DNA from: Vreelandella lionensis
Lineage (GTDB): Bacteria > Pseudomonadota > Gammaproteobacteria > Pseudomonadales > Halomonadaceae
NCBI RefSeq assembly: GCF_002087295.1
Contig: NZ_MWVI01000074.1
Span: forward strand, 1-64,000
Direction of reading: 5' to 3'
Length of the DNA: 64,000 bases
The notes under the pieces are model-generated. The model saw nothing but the letters and a program-made list of their open reading frames with translations, did no database searches and was not told the origin of the DNA. Shown here piece by piece: positions 9,477 to 19,635 of this stretch (position 1 is its first letter; the number at the start of each line of letters is the position of its first letter). The position numbers and the translations under genes are program-made.

Positions 9477-9570
9477 GCAGCGCTGCTGTGTGTGCTGGGC
9501 TTCGCGCTGTGAGCGCTGCATTGGGGGTTGCAACGCTGGCGCTTAGCGACAACAAAAGGCGGTGAACACC

Positions 9571-10110
9571 ATGGCCGCTAGCGTTAGGCGTTTTCGATGG
9601 GTGGTGAGGCTGGCCACGCTGGCGGTGTTGGTCGTGGTCAACAACGCCATTTGGCAGAAGGAGCGACATATCGAGGAAGGGGAGGAGGTTTACCTGGAAC
9701 TGGCCCCGGTCGACCCCCGCTCCCTAATGCAGGGCGACTATATGGCGCTAAACTTTGCCCTGGCGCACCGCCTGCAAAGCGAGCTCTATCAGCGCGCTGA
9801 AAATCTCCCAACCTCTATGAACGGTGACGTGGTCGTCCGTGTCGATAGCGCTCGAGTTGCTCACTTCCAGCGAATAGACGATGGCACACCGCTAGACGCG
9901 GATGAGCGGCGCTTAAAGTTTCGCCTGCGCCATGGGCAGGCGCGCTTTGCCACCAACGCCTTCTTCTTTCAGGAGGGCCACGCCAAGCGCTATGAAGCGG
10001 CCCATTACGGCGAGTTTCGAGTCAATAAAGGGGGCGAGTTGTTGCTCACCGCGCTGTATGACGACGCGTTTAACCGCTTAGGCAATTTGGAAAACGGAGT
10101 GAAAAACTAA
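9571..10110 (+). CDS. GDYXXLXY-motif protein
   Basis: The 179-residue protein has one N-terminal membrane helix (VVRLATLAVLVVVNNAIW), then a soluble domain beginning with the eponymous motif SLMQGDYMALNF. I chose ATG 9571, nine bases after AGGCGG, over GTG 9562. It follows the DUF4401 gene by about 95 bases and is the usual third member of this locus. The soluble domain probably faces the periplasm. The function is unknown. Confidence 0.8.
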   Translation: MAASVRRFRWVVRLATLAVLVVVNNAIWQKERHIEEGEEVYLELAPVDPRSLMQGDYMALNFALAHRLQSELYQRAENLPTSMNGDVVVRVDSARVAHFQRIDDGTPLDADERRLKFRLRHGQARFATNAFFFQEGHAKRYEAAHYGEFRVNKGGELLLTALYDDAFNRLGNLENGVKN

Positions 10111-10296
10111 GCTGTCATTTCTTGCCTCCTCCATACGCCAACAAGCGCTAGAGCCGCTATTGCTTGCCGGATAAGGTAACGTGGTCTGTACTTTGACCAA
10201 CCATCGACACGGATAGCCCTCTGATTTAAGTGGGCGGGCGGCACAAGCCGTTGGTTGATGGCGGGTATTGGCTCACTTTTACTGAATAAGGCAAGG

Positions 10297-12066
10297 ATGA
10301 AAAATTACAGCTCGTGGCCCGTTTGGGGTGTGCTGGTTGTCACGCTACTGTTCTCTAGCGTTGGCATGGCGCAAACGCAAGGCGATGAGAGCGAGGACCC
10401 GCGTTGGTTCACCATGGATGCGATCAACGCAGGGTTGGATGAGGTGCCTGAAGAGGCGAAACGTATGTCGCCCCGGGAGACCATCCGCAGCTTTTTGAAT
10501 TTCACCGACGATGAAAATTACGCCGATGCGGCGCATTTGTTGAATCTGGCAGATATCGACCCTAGCGAGCAGCCCGCGCGGGGTACGGAGCTAGCCAAGC
10601 AACTGGCAGAGGTATTACGACGAGGTGAGTGGCTGAACGCCTCTAACCTGCCGGGTCGCCAAGATGCCGCCATTGAAGATCCTTCTGGCCAAAATCCTTT
10701 GGCTGGTGAGCCACGGCGCAACATTGAGTTGGCCGCGTTGCAAATAGAAGGGCAGGCCTACGATGTGCGGCTAGGGCGCTATCGGGTAGGCGAAGAAGAC
10801 CCCATATGGCTCATTATGCCGGAGAGCGTCTCGTCGATTCCTGCGCTGTATGAAGAGTACGGACCCTCCATGCTAGAGAGCTACATTCCCGAGCAGCTCA
10901 AAGCGTCGTTTGGCGTGCTGAAGGTCTGGGAGTGGCTGGCGATCCCTATTTTTCTGATCACGATTGGCGTCACGGGTATCGCTACTTACTATTTGGTAGG
11001 CCTTATTGCGCGCATTCTGCCTCCCGGTATTTCCACCATTTTTGCTGATCAAATCGGCGTACCGGTAGCGATGATTGTGATGTCGTTGGTCACCCAGATG
11101 CTGCTGGATTACGTTGTGTCGTTTTCAGCGGTAGCGACCACGACGTTTAGGGTGCTACTGATTAGTATCATGGCGTGGGGCGCAGTCACCATTGCGTTAG
11201 GGGTGGTCGATACCATCATGCTGCGCATGACCCGCCGCTTGGTGGGGGAAATCGACGATACCAAACCCAAAGACAAACGCCGGCTGCTGACCTCACTCTA
11301 CGCCCTGCGCCGGGTGATTATTTTAATCACCGTGGTGGCGGTTTCGGTGTATGTGCTGGGGCAAATCCAGCTGTTTGAATCCCTGGGGCTTTCCATTCTG
11401 GCCTCGGCCAGTGTGCTGGCGGTGCTGGTGGGCATCGCGGGGCAGACGGTGCTGGGGAATATCCTGTCATCGTTTCAGCTCTCGCTGGCCAAACCCATCC
11501 GCATTGGCGATTTGGTGATCTTTGAAGGACAGTGGTGCTATGTGGAAGGGATTTTCTACACCTTCATCCGCCTACGCTCCTGGGATGAGCGGCGGGTAAT
11601 TGTGCCGGTCACCTACTTTACCTCCAAGCCGTTTGAAAACCTCTCGGTGAAGAGCACCAAAATGTATCGCTTTATGGAGTTAACCCTGCACCTAAGCGCG
11701 GCAATCTCCCAGGTGCGCGAGAAGTTTTTAGACTTCGCCAAGGAGGAGGAAAGCGTGATAGAGCATCATAAGCTGCTCTGCTACGTCACCGGTCAAACTG
11801 CCCACGCGCAAACGGTCACCTGCTACTTAATGACTTCCGACCCAATGGCAGGCTGGACCGCTGAGATGAACGTGCGTGAGAAGTTAATGGCCTATATCCG
11901 CGACGAACACCCGGAATGGTGGCCCCGCGACGTGGTGGTGATTAGCCACCATGATATTGCGCGTGGTGAGCATGCCAGACAATCAAGAGGCCAACAGAAA
12001 GGTGCGACTGGACAAACCGGTGAGTCAAACGACTCAAATGACGCACCGGACGGCAGCGCTGAGTAA
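10297..12066 (+). CDS. MscS-family mechanosensitive ion channel
   Basis: The 589-residue protein starts with a signal peptide (ending GMAQ), then a periplasmic domain of about 170 residues. Membrane helices and an MscS pore/beta domain follow (VLVGIAGQTVLGNILSSF and KPIRIGDLVIFEG at about residues 385-420). A polar C-terminal tail is rich in Gly, Gln, Asp and Ser. Such channels release solutes on hypo-osmotic shock, apt for a salt-adapted bacterium. ATG 10297 is chosen because AAGG lies just upstream and the signal peptide begins there. It ends in a hairpin shared with the convergent aas gene. Confidence 0.85.
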   Translation: MKNYSSWPVWGVLVVTLLFSSVGMAQTQGDESEDPRWFTMDAINAGLDEVPEEAKRMSPRETIRSFLNFTDDENYADAAHLLNLADIDPSEQPARGTELAKQLAEVLRRGEWLNASNLPGRQDAAIEDPSGQNPLAGEPRRNIELAALQIEGQAYDVRLGRYRVGEEDPIWLIMPESVSSIPALYEEYGPSMLESYIPEQLKASFGVLKVWEWLAIPIFLITIGVTGIATYYLVGLIARILPPGISTIFADQIGVPVAMIVMSLVTQMLLDYVVSFSAVATTTFRVLLISIMAWGAVTIALGVVDTIMLRMTRRLVGEIDDTKPKDKRRLLTSLYALRRVIILITVVAVSVYVLGQIQLFESLGLSILASASVLAVLVGIAGQTVLGNILSSFQLSLAKPIRIGDLVIFEGQWCYVEGIFYTFIRLRSWDERRVIVPVTYFTSKPFENLSVKSTKMYRFMELTLHLSAAISQVREKFLDFAKEEESVIEHHKLLCYVTGQTAHAQTVTCYLMTSDPMAGWTAEMNVREKLMAYIRDEHPEWWPRDVVVISHHDIARGEHARQSRGQQKGATGQTGESNDSNDAPDGSAE

Positions 12067-12078
12067 GTTCACCAGAAA

Positions 12079-12101
12079 GGGCAGCGGCTAGGCCGCTGCC
12101 C
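12079..12101. terminator. Hairpin between convergent mscS-like and aas genes
   Basis: A 10-bp perfect stem (GGGCAGCGGC / GCCGCTGCCC) with a 3-base loop lies between two convergent stops. The T tract is short, so termination strength is uncertain. Confidence 0.6.
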
Positions 12102-12107
12102 TGTTTA

Positions 12108-15100
12108 CTAAGGTGATAGACGGACGTCGGCCGCCAACTGCGCTTCGGCAAGCCGTTTCGCGCCAGCAAAGTCTGCTTTTCCTGACCCTAAACGAGGTAT
12201 CTCTTCCACGGTGAGCCAGTCGCTGGGAATCATTAACGCGGGCGTGCCGTGGCTGCGTAGGGCGGTTTTGAGCGTTTTGGCGTCTAGCGGTGCTTCGCGC
12301 AGTAGGACGATACGTTCACCTTTGTTTGCATCGGGCAGGCTGACGGCCATCAGCGGTATGTCGGGGTCGTCGACGACCGCTCTGACCGCGGCTTCGACGG
12401 CGCTGAGGCTGATCATTTCGCCGCCGATTTTGGCAAAACGGGCGTAGCGGTCGATCAGTGTTAAAAAGCCATCTTCATCAATAAACCCTTTATCGCCGGT
12501 AACGTACCAGCGCTGGCCGTCGAAGCTTTTGAGGGCCTGTTCGGTGCGCTGGGGGTCGTTGAGATAGCCCTGCATCACCTGCGGCCCGCTAATCACAATC
12601 ATGCCTGGCTCGTTGGTGGGTAGCTCCTCGAAGCGCTCAGGGTCGACGACCTTAATGCTGGTGCCGGGGAGCGGCATACCCACGGTGCCGGGCTTATTGC
12701 CTTTTTGAACCTGCTGGTAGTGAACGCCGACGGCGTCGGGTAGGCTAACGGCTGCCACTGGAGCGGTTTCTGTCGCGCCGTAGCCTTCATAAATTGCCTT
12801 ATTGAATTTGTGCGCAAACCCTTCACGTACGCTGTCATCCAGGTTCTCGGCACCAGCCACCACAACACGCAGGCTTTCCAGCATGGCGGGCCGTACCTTT
12901 GCGCTGCGGTTGAACAGCCGCAGCATGCGGGAGGTTCCGAACATAATGGTGGCTTTAGGCTTGGCGACCGCGTTGGCGACGCCTGGGGCATCGGTGGGGT
13001 CGGCGTGACTGACCAGCGGCAGCCCTTCGATCAATGGCAGTAGCTGGGTGACGGTAAAACCGAACGCATGAAAGAGCGGCAGCGAGGCCATGACCACATC
13101 GTCGTGCTGAGTATTGAGCACATCGGAGGTCTGTTTGATATTGGCCATCAGGTTGGGGGGGCTCAGCATCACACCCTTGGGCTGCCCTTCGCTGCCGCTG
13201 GAGAACAGAATGGCCGCCGGGGCGCCCGCATTCCGTCCATAGCAGAACAGCGCTTGTAACAACCAAGCGGGCAGCGGGCGCACGGCAAGAAACGTACTGA
13301 TGCGCTCAAACCGGGAGATCCCCGCCTGTAGATCTTCCAAATAGATCACCTGCTTGCCTTCCAGCAGCGCTTCCACCGCCAGCCCCCGCTGGCTCAGCTT
13401 TTCCATAAAGCGGCGTGAGGTGACGACGGTGCGAATATCGGCTTGCTGCAGCGCAGAGGCCAGGGCAGCTTGGCTGGCGGTGTAATTCAGGTTCACCAGC
13501 GTTTTACCCGCGAGCAGCGTGGCCACATTGGCCAATACCCCAGACGTGCTGGTAGGCAGCAGTAGGCCAAGCGTCGATTCGTTGAGGCTGCGGTGGCGAA
13601 AGCGCTTGGCGAGCAGCAGGCTAGCGGTGAGCGCTTGGCCTGCGTTGAGTGGGCGACTCAAGGTGTCGGCCAGCGTTGGGGCGCTTGGGCTGCGTTTGAC
13701 ACTGTTGATCCAGGCCTCAGGCAGCGAAGGCAGTTACTCCATGGCGTGTTGCCACGAGTGGGTCGCCTGCTCGAAAATACGCCGGTTGAGTACGTCGGCG
13801 GGGGTGTCTTTGGGCAGCGGTTTGCCAAAGGCAACTACCACCCCGCGGTGCAGCGGCGCATTGCGTAGCTCTTTGAGTTTGCTAGACGAGCGGGAGAATT
13901 GGCTGCCCCACAGGCCGCGCAGGTAAAACGGCACGATGCGTACTCTGGGTGGGCGTGTTTGCAGGCGCGCTCGTAGCCACGGCGCAGCTCACCCAGCTGG
14001 CCGTTGCGGCTAATCGCTCCTTCGGGAAACAGGCAAACCACTTCCCCTGCGTTGAGCTGCTCGGCCACGGCGGCCAGCGCGTTCTCGGCCCCTGCGCCGC
14101 GCTCAATGGGAATGCAGCCCAGCGCTTTAAAGAACCAGCGTAGGTACCAGCGCTGGTAGATGTTTTTCAGCATCACAAAGCGCACCGGGCGCGGGCTAGC
14201 AATTTGCACCATCGCCCAGTCTACCCAGCTAATGTGGTTGCCCAGCAGCAGCACGCCGCCTTGGGCCGGCAGGTTTTCCAGTCCGTGAACGTCTACGCGG
14301 TAACGGCGGGTAAGCAGGAAGCTGAGAATGAAGCGCACTAAGCTCTGGGGCAGTTTGAAAATGGTGTAGCCACCGCCCACCATCGCCACGCTGGCGACCA
14401 AAAGCAGCAGGTAGTGGCTATCTACCCCCGCCAGCGCGAACAGCGCAGTGAGCACCAAAAAGCCCAGCATCGACAGGTTTTGGATCCAGTTATTGGCGGC
14501 CAGCACGGTGCCAAGCTCGTGGTCCGCCGCATGAAACTGGATTAATGCGTTGAGCGGCACGATAAATAGCCCGCCCATCATGCCGATGCACACAAAGTTG
14601 AGCGCTTGGCTGGTGGGCGTGGTGAGGAGAGGAAGGCACCAAAGCCCGACGGCGACACCGACAGCGCCCAGCGGAATTAACCCGGATTCAATACGGTTGC
14701 GGGAGAGCTTGCTGGCTAACAGCGAGCCGAGAGCAATGCCGATACCGCTGGCGGCGAGAATGGCTTGCAGCACCAGCGTGTTCTCAAGGCTGAGCGCTTC
14801 TTTGGCATAGGCGGGAAAAGCGGCCAGCAGCACTTGCCCCACCGACCAGAACGTTGCCAACCCAATGATGGAGAGCCGCAGCACCGGCTGGCGGGCAAGA
14901 ATGCTCAAGTTGTCTTTTAACGCAGTGCCACTGCGGTAGCGTGCCCAAGTTAGCGGGGCAGCAGTAGGCTGTGCTTCTCCAGTTTGAGCTGATAAAGGGC
15001 GACGACCTGAAGGCCGCTGTTAAGCACCAGTAGCAGCCCAGCGGGGCGATATGGCGCAGTAGGTCGCTTGGGGTGCGGGCGCTGGGTGTGACCCAGTGTT

Positions 15101-15587
15101 CAAACAGGGCGGTAAACGCCACCGTCCCGGCCAAGATCGCGCCAATGGTAACCGCCTGCACTAGCCCGTTGGCTTCGGCTAGCCGGGGCTTACCAAATAG
15201 CCCTTTCACTAGGCCGTACTTGGCGGGTGAGTAGAACGCCGACTGAATGGCCAGCAGCAGCGTCATCGCAAAAGCAAGCCAGAACCAGCCTTGGTAATAG
15301 GCGGCCGTGATCCCCAGCGACACCGCCACCGCCGTCCAGGCGGAGAGCCTTAGCACACGTACTTTGGGAGTGCTGTCGGCAATATGGCCTGTCGGGCTGA
15401 AGAGGAGAATAAACGGAAGCAGAATCAGCCCATTCACCAGGGCGGTAAGCACGACCTGGGTTGCGCCATCGTAGCTTTTGAAAATCGTATTCTGAATGAC
15501 GATTTTGTGCCCGAGATCTACGAAGGCATTGAGAAAAATGGCCATCAAGTAGGGCCAAGCGCCCGCGATGCGCAGCAAAGGTTGCAT
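12108..15587 (-). CDS. aas: Fused lysophospholipid transporter / acyltransferase / acyl-ACP ligase (Aas type), four disruptions
   Basis: The repaired product of about 1160 residues has three parts: an LplT-like MFS transporter (about 1-400), a PlsC acyltransferase (NHISWVDW, FPEGAIS) and an AMP-forming ligase (SSGSEGQPKGV, YGATE, TGDKGF). Together they flip, reacylate and recycle lysophospholipids. The start at 15587 follows AAGGCGA. Bases are missing near 15037-15039 and 14978-14990 (transporter) and near 13945-13953 (after the PlsC domain). An in-frame TAA lies at 13734-13736 in the linker to the ligase. All three domains otherwise look well conserved, so errors or very recent decay are both possible. 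E. coli encodes LplT and Aas separately; the fusion is known in other proteobacteria. Confidence 0.8.
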
Positions 15588-15779
15588 GGTGTGTCGCCTT
15601 AGTCGCCGAAAGTTAACGCACTGTCGGCAAACGGGGTGAGTGTTGCAACGCTCACCGTTCAAGTTGAGTTATATGGGCTTTCCGGTATCGTTAATGTTTA
15701 GATGCCTGATGCCCTCGATGATGTGTCAGCATATTGCCCGTCTATTCACACCAGAAAAAGCCGTCACGAGAAACTTCCG

Positions 15780-16634
15780 ATGAATCGTACCCCTTTTCAG
15801 GCCCTGGCCTGCCCGTTAGACGGCGAACCGCTCCATTTGGAAGGCGGCACTTGGCGGTGTGCGTCAAACCACAGTTTCGATGTGGCGAAACAGGGCTATA
15901 TCAATCTGCTACCAGTGCAGCAGAAACGCTCCACCGACCCCGGCGACAGCAAAGCTATGGTGGCCGCACGCCAGCGCTTTTTGGCGGCGGGTGACTATGC
16001 GCCCATTGCAAAGGCGCTTAGCCAGGCGGTGATGCGCCACTGTGAGCAGGCAGAAACGTACAGTTGCCTGGATGCAGGCTGTGGCGAGGGTTACTACCTG
16101 CGCCAGGTGGCTCAGCGCTTGCCCGAGAACCAGCCGCTCTCACTGATGGGGCTGGATATCTCGAAGTGGGCGGTGCAGTCGGCGGCGAAGCAAGAGGATA
16201 AGCACGCACCGATCAGCCGTTGGGTAGTGGGCAGTAACGCCCAATTGCCGGTGCAGTCAGCAACGCTGGATAGCGTGCTGTGTATGTTTGGATTTCCGGT
16301 ACACGGTGAGTTTGCACGTGTACTTAAGCCGGGCGGGCAACTGCTTCAAGTAGAAGCGGGGCCGGAGCACCTGCGCGAGCTGCGGGAAATTATTTATCCC
16401 ACCTTAAAACCTGCACGTGAGAAAGCGCCTGATGTACCGGAAGGGCTTGCCCACCGAGCTTCCGAGCAGATTCGCTACGCTATTTCATTAGAAGGGGCCG
16501 ACGTTATCCGCGATTTGCTGACCATGACGCCGCATTTGTATCGTGCCAGTGCGGAGGGGCGCGAGCGAGCAGCTAACTTGGAGCAGCTAACGCTGACTAT
16601 TGATGCTCAACTGATCGTATGGGAGAGGATTTAA
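15780..16634 (+). CDS. rlmA: 23S rRNA (guanine745-N1)-methyltransferase RlmA
   Basis: The 284-residue enzyme methylates G745 of 23S rRNA using SAM. It has an N-terminal zinc ribbon, the family signature YINLLPVQQKR and RSTDPGDS-like segment, and a Rossmann methyltransferase domain (CLDAGCGEGYYL, VLCMFGFPVH). The start at 15780 aligns with the family N-terminus. The E. coli protein binds zinc through three Cys and one His. Here the second Cys position is Asp (CPLDG), while the others (C, C, H) remain. A strong terminator follows. Confidence 0.88.
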   Translation: MNRTPFQALACPLDGEPLHLEGGTWRCASNHSFDVAKQGYINLLPVQQKRSTDPGDSKAMVAARQRFLAAGDYAPIAKALSQAVMRHCEQAETYSCLDAGCGEGYYLRQVAQRLPENQPLSLMGLDISKWAVQSAAKQEDKHAPISRWVVGSNAQLPVQSATLDSVLCMFGFPVHGEFARVLKPGGQLLQVEAGPEHLRELREIIYPTLKPAREKAPDVPEGLAHRASEQIRYAISLEGADVIRDLLTMTPHLYRASAEGRERAANLEQLTLTIDAQLIVWERI

Positions 16635-16648
16635 TACCCAAACGCAAA

Positions 16649-16670
16649 AAGGCCCGCCGAGGCGGGCCTT
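16649..16670. terminator. Bidirectional terminator between rlmA and csp
   Basis: A 10-bp stem (AAGGCCCGCC / GGCGGGCCTT) is flanked by A on the left and T on the right, so it can stop both the rlmA transcript and the convergent cold-shock transcript. Confidence 0.85.
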
Positions 16671-16741
16671 TCTGTTCGAACCGTTCACCTAATGGGTGAG
16701 GGTTCTAGCAAACTTTTCAGTGCTATCTAAGAAGATAGGAC

Positions 16742-16948
16742 TTAGGAGATTTGCTTGATGTTAGAAGCCTGAAGGCCTTTTTTACCCTGGGTAACGTCGA
16801 AAGAGACGTTAGCGCCTTCCTGAAGGGTTTTGAAGCCGTCAGACTGAATTTCGGAGAAGTGTGCAAACAGATCGTCGCCACCGTCAGAAGGAGCGATGAA
16901 ACCGAAGCCTTTGGTGTCGTTAAACCATTTAACTGTGCCAGTTGCCAT
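16742..16948 (-). CDS. Cold-shock domain protein (CspA family)
   Basis: This 68-residue single OB-fold RNA chaperone has RNP1 (KGFGFI) and RNP2 (LFAHF) motifs. It melts RNA secondary structure during cold or stress. AAGGAT precedes the ATG. Upstream on the minus strand are more than 150 bases without a gene, consistent with the long 5' UTR typical of csp genes; the thermosensor fold itself was not verified. Confidence 0.92.
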   Translation of the reverse strand: MATGTVKWFNDTKGFGFIAPSDGGDDLFAHFSEIQSDGFKTLQEGANVSFDVTQGKKGLQASNIKQIS

Positions 16949-17170
16949 TGTGTAAATCCTTTCGCGCTAATGCGCCGTAATAAAATTCCTGGTATTACCC
17001 AGATGAAGTAGCGGGTGAAACAAGGAATACAATATCAGGCTGCCGAAAAAGATCGTACACTTCTGAAACCATGCTGCTTGCTAACCAACTGACGCTACAG
17101 TGTCATGCTTCTTAGCCTAGGTCAAAGCCTTTTTGCATTTATTTTCTTAGGGCAGGGAGTGATAGGTTCG

Positions 17171-17386
17171 CTACTTCCAACCCATTTTCCAGGTGCTATC
17201 GTCTTTTAGCGCTTGCCACGCCATCGTTGTTTCCCGGTGGGAGTGAACCGCTTCCAGCACCACGTCCACTACGTTCTCCTCTTCATCACGTAGCAGTTGG
17301 GTCACGATAAAGTGTTTTTCTTTATTACGTGGCGTCACCGCGGTCCATTTGCTGTGGTGGAGTTTGTTAGGGTTGATCGTATTCAT
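17171..17386 (-). CDS. TIGR02450-family Trp-rich small protein
   Basis: The 71-residue protein has the family pattern: NPNKLHHSKWTAVTP at the start, HFIVTQ in the middle and the Trp-rich end TWKMGWK. The family is of unknown function and widespread in marine gammaproteobacteria and cyanobacteria. The start at 17386 follows AGGAG by seven bases. The frame is open further upstream to 17497 but no ribosome site supports that. Confidence 0.8.
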   Translation of the reverse strand: MNTINPNKLHHSKWTAVTPRNKEKHFIVTQLLRDEEENVVDVVLEAVHSHRETTMAWQALKDDSTWKMGWK

Positions 17387-17586
17387 AGTGGCTCCTGTTA
17401 GTGGCGTTGAGGAGAGGCAAGCAATCGGCCCTGTGTAAAGTCGCCATAGGTGCCATGCTAAGCTATTTAGTCGGCGTGATGGAGTGCAATTAAACACCGC
17501 GCTGGCTTGGCAACCCGTGATGATGCTCCATGACGTGGTTTTACCACTGATTTACATCAACCTGATTTCAACCAGCAGGGCATTCA

Positions 17587-18852
17587 ATGACATATTTATG
17601 GAAGCGCTACCTTCAAGCGTCACTCATTTTGCGCGTCACCATCGCGCTGGTGATGGGGGTTCTGGTGGGCATCGTTGGCGGTGACTGGGTGGCCGTTTGG
17701 CTGGCACCGCTGGGCGATTTACTGCTTCGTCTCCTGACCTTCCTCATCGTGCCGATTGTACTGTTTACACTCATGGTAGGGGTGAATCAGTCGCGGGAAG
17801 GCAGTGCAGGGCGCGTTGGCGGCAAAGTGTTTATTTACTATTTGGCCTCTTCAGCATTCGCCATCGTGGTAGGCCTAACCGTGGCAACGCTATTTAGCCC
17901 AGGCAGCGGCATGACGCTCAACGACAGCGCGAGTTTCTCGGTACCCGAGAATCCCGGCGTGGTCGATGCGCTGCTCAATATCGTGCCGGGTAATATCGTG
18001 GCCGCCTTTGCCGAACTCAATATGCTGGGCATCATCTTTACCGCGCTGGTGTTCGGGATTGCGCTGTTGAAAATGCGCCAATCTGAGCAGCAGCACGCGC
18101 TTGGCGAGCAGCTTTATCAAGTTATTGAAGGGTTAAACGAGGTCACCCTGAAAGTGATGTCGGGGGTGCTGCATTTTGTGCCCATTGGCGTCTTTGCCAT
18201 TGTTGCTGAAACGGTGAGCCAGCAGGGGATGGAAACGCTTCTCTCGTTGGGTGACATGGTGATGGTGCTGTACATCGCGCTCGGCGCACAGCTGTTGATC
18301 TACTGTGCGGTGATGCTGCTGTTTGGCGTGAAGTTACGCAGCTTTTTTGGTGAGGCGCGCACGCCGATGGCCACCGCGTTTGCAACCCAAAGCAGCTCCG
18401 GCACGCTGCCTGTCACGATTAACGCCGCGCAGCGTTTAGGCATCCCGAAAAGTATTTATGGCTTTAGCCTGCCGCTGGGAGCAACGCTCAATATGGACGG
18501 TGCCGCCATCCGTATTGCCATTTCAGCGGTGTTTGCCGCCAACGTGATTGGCGCGCCGCTGGATTTGATGAGCATGGTGCAGATTGTGCGGATCGGCACG
18601 CTGGTGACGGTAGGCACGGCTGGGGTGCCGGGGGCGGGCATTATCATGATTGCCACCGTGTTTGCTCAAGTAGGCCTGCCCATTGAAACCGTGGCGCTAT
18701 TAACCGCCATTGATGCCCTGGTAGGCATGGGTGCAACAGCGCTGAATGTCACGGGAGACTTGGTCGGCACGACCGTGATTGCCCGAAGTGAAGGGCATAC
18801 GCTGGCTGAAGCGCCTGATGAAGAGGGCGGCCACGCGGTGGAGAACGGTTAA
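17587..18852 (+). CDS. Dicarboxylate/amino acid:cation symporter (DAACS)
   Basis: The 421-residue inner-membrane transporter of the GltP/DctA fold uses Na+ or H+ to import glutamate, aspartate or C4-dicarboxylates. The Ser-rich re-entrant loop (ATQSSSGTLPVT), the NMDGAAI motif and the second hairpin (GTAGVPGAGI) are present. The exact substrate cannot be told. A deaminase gene follows after 29 bases and is probably co-transcribed. Confidence 0.88.
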   Translation: MTYLWKRYLQASLILRVTIALVMGVLVGIVGGDWVAVWLAPLGDLLLRLLTFLIVPIVLFTLMVGVNQSREGSAGRVGGKVFIYYLASSAFAIVVGLTVATLFSPGSGMTLNDSASFSVPENPGVVDALLNIVPGNIVAAFAELNMLGIIFTALVFGIALLKMRQSEQQHALGEQLYQVIEGLNEVTLKVMSGVLHFVPIGVFAIVAETVSQQGMETLLSLGDMVMVLYIALGAQLLIYCAVMLLFGVKLRSFFGEARTPMATAFATQSSSGTLPVTINAAQRLGIPKSIYGFSLPLGATLNMDGAAIRIAISAVFAANVIGAPLDLMSMVQIVRIGTLVTVGTAGVPGAGIIMIATVFAQVGLPIETVALLTAIDALVGMGATALNVTGDLVGTTVIARSEGHTLAEAPDEEGGHAVENG

Positions 18853-18881
18853 TCCGTATTCAGACGATAGGGGAGGTCAGC

Positions 18882-19358
18882 ATGGTTTACGATCATGAGT
18901 ATCGCTACTTAGAACGCGCCGTGGCGCTGGCAGAAGAGGCGCTCAACGCCGGTGATGAACCCTTTGGCAGCGTATTAGTCAGCGCCCAGGGCGAGATACT
19001 GGCGGAAGACCGCAACCGTATTGCTGGAGGCGACGCCACGCAGCACCCTGAGTTTGCGCTGGCCCGCTGGGCAGCCAATCACCTGTCACCAGAAGCGCGT
19101 GCGGCCGCCACGGTGTATACCTCGGGTGAGCACTGCCCCATGTGTGCGGCGGCCCATGGCTGGGTAGGGTTGGGGCGGATCATTTACGTCAGCTCAACCG
19201 AGCAGCTAGGGAAGTGGTTGGCCGAGTGGGGCGTGGCACCGCCGCCAGTGGCTACGCTACCAATCAACGAGGTAGTGCCTGGGCTTGCGGTAGATGGCCC
19301 GGTGCCAGGGTTGGACGAGCAAGTACACGCGTTGCATCGCCGCCTGCATGGCAAATAG
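18882..19358 (+). CDS. Nucleoside/guanine-type zinc deaminase
   Basis: The 158-residue cytidine-deaminase-fold enzyme has a zinc site formed by HPEFA (His plus catalytic Glu; HAE in many relatives) and GEHCPMCAAA (PCxxC type). It probably deaminates a free base or nucleoside such as guanine or cytosine. It lacks the features of tRNA-specific TadA and the gene is not in a TadA context. It starts at ATG 18882 behind GGGGAGG and is followed by a strong terminator. Confidence 0.78.
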   Translation: MVYDHEYRYLERAVALAEEALNAGDEPFGSVLVSAQGEILAEDRNRIAGGDATQHPEFALARWAANHLSPEARAAATVYTSGEHCPMCAAAHGWVGLGRIIYVSSTEQLGKWLAEWGVAPPPVATLPINEVVPGLAVDGPVPGLDEQVHALHRRLHGK

Positions 19359-19387
19359 CCGCGCTGTTTCAACCATGGCTAAACGAG

Positions 19388-19419
19388 AACGCCGCCTTGC
19401 GCAAAGCAAGGCGGCGTTT
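19388..19419 (+). terminator. Terminator after deaminase gene
   Basis: A 13-bp GC-rich stem (AACGCCGCCTTGC / GCAAGGCGGCGTT) with a 5-base loop is followed by TTTGTT. Confidence 0.85.
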
Positions 19420-19461
19420 GTTAAACTAATGACGCAATGAGAGATTACGCAATGAAAGAGG

Positions 19462-19635
19462 CTAGTGCTTCAATATGACGTAGAAGGCGTGAATGATGCC
19501 TGGAATGAAGCCAAAGAGCGTCAGCAGGATATTGAGCCAAAAGTGTCCTTTGAAACCGACCTCAAAAAACACCCCTAGCGGGGGGAAGATAACCGCAAAA
19601 ATCATCTTGATCGGGTCAGTCGCGGTAAACGCCAT
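19462..19635 (-). CDS. yqaE: YqaE/Pmp3-family small membrane protein
   Basis: This 57-residue protein has two hydrophobic helices (KMIFAVIFPPLGVFFEVG and HFWLNILLTLFGFIPGIIH). Its PPLGVF, FWLNILLT and PGIIHA elements define the Pmp3/YqaE stress-linked proteolipid family, which affects membrane potential and ion homeostasis. It starts at ATG 19635 behind a consensus GGAGG six bases upstream. It stands alone, convergent with the deaminase gene. Confidence 0.88.
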   Translation of the reverse strand: MAFTATDPIKMIFAVIFPPLGVFFEVGFKGHFWLNILLTLFGFIPGIIHAFYVILKH

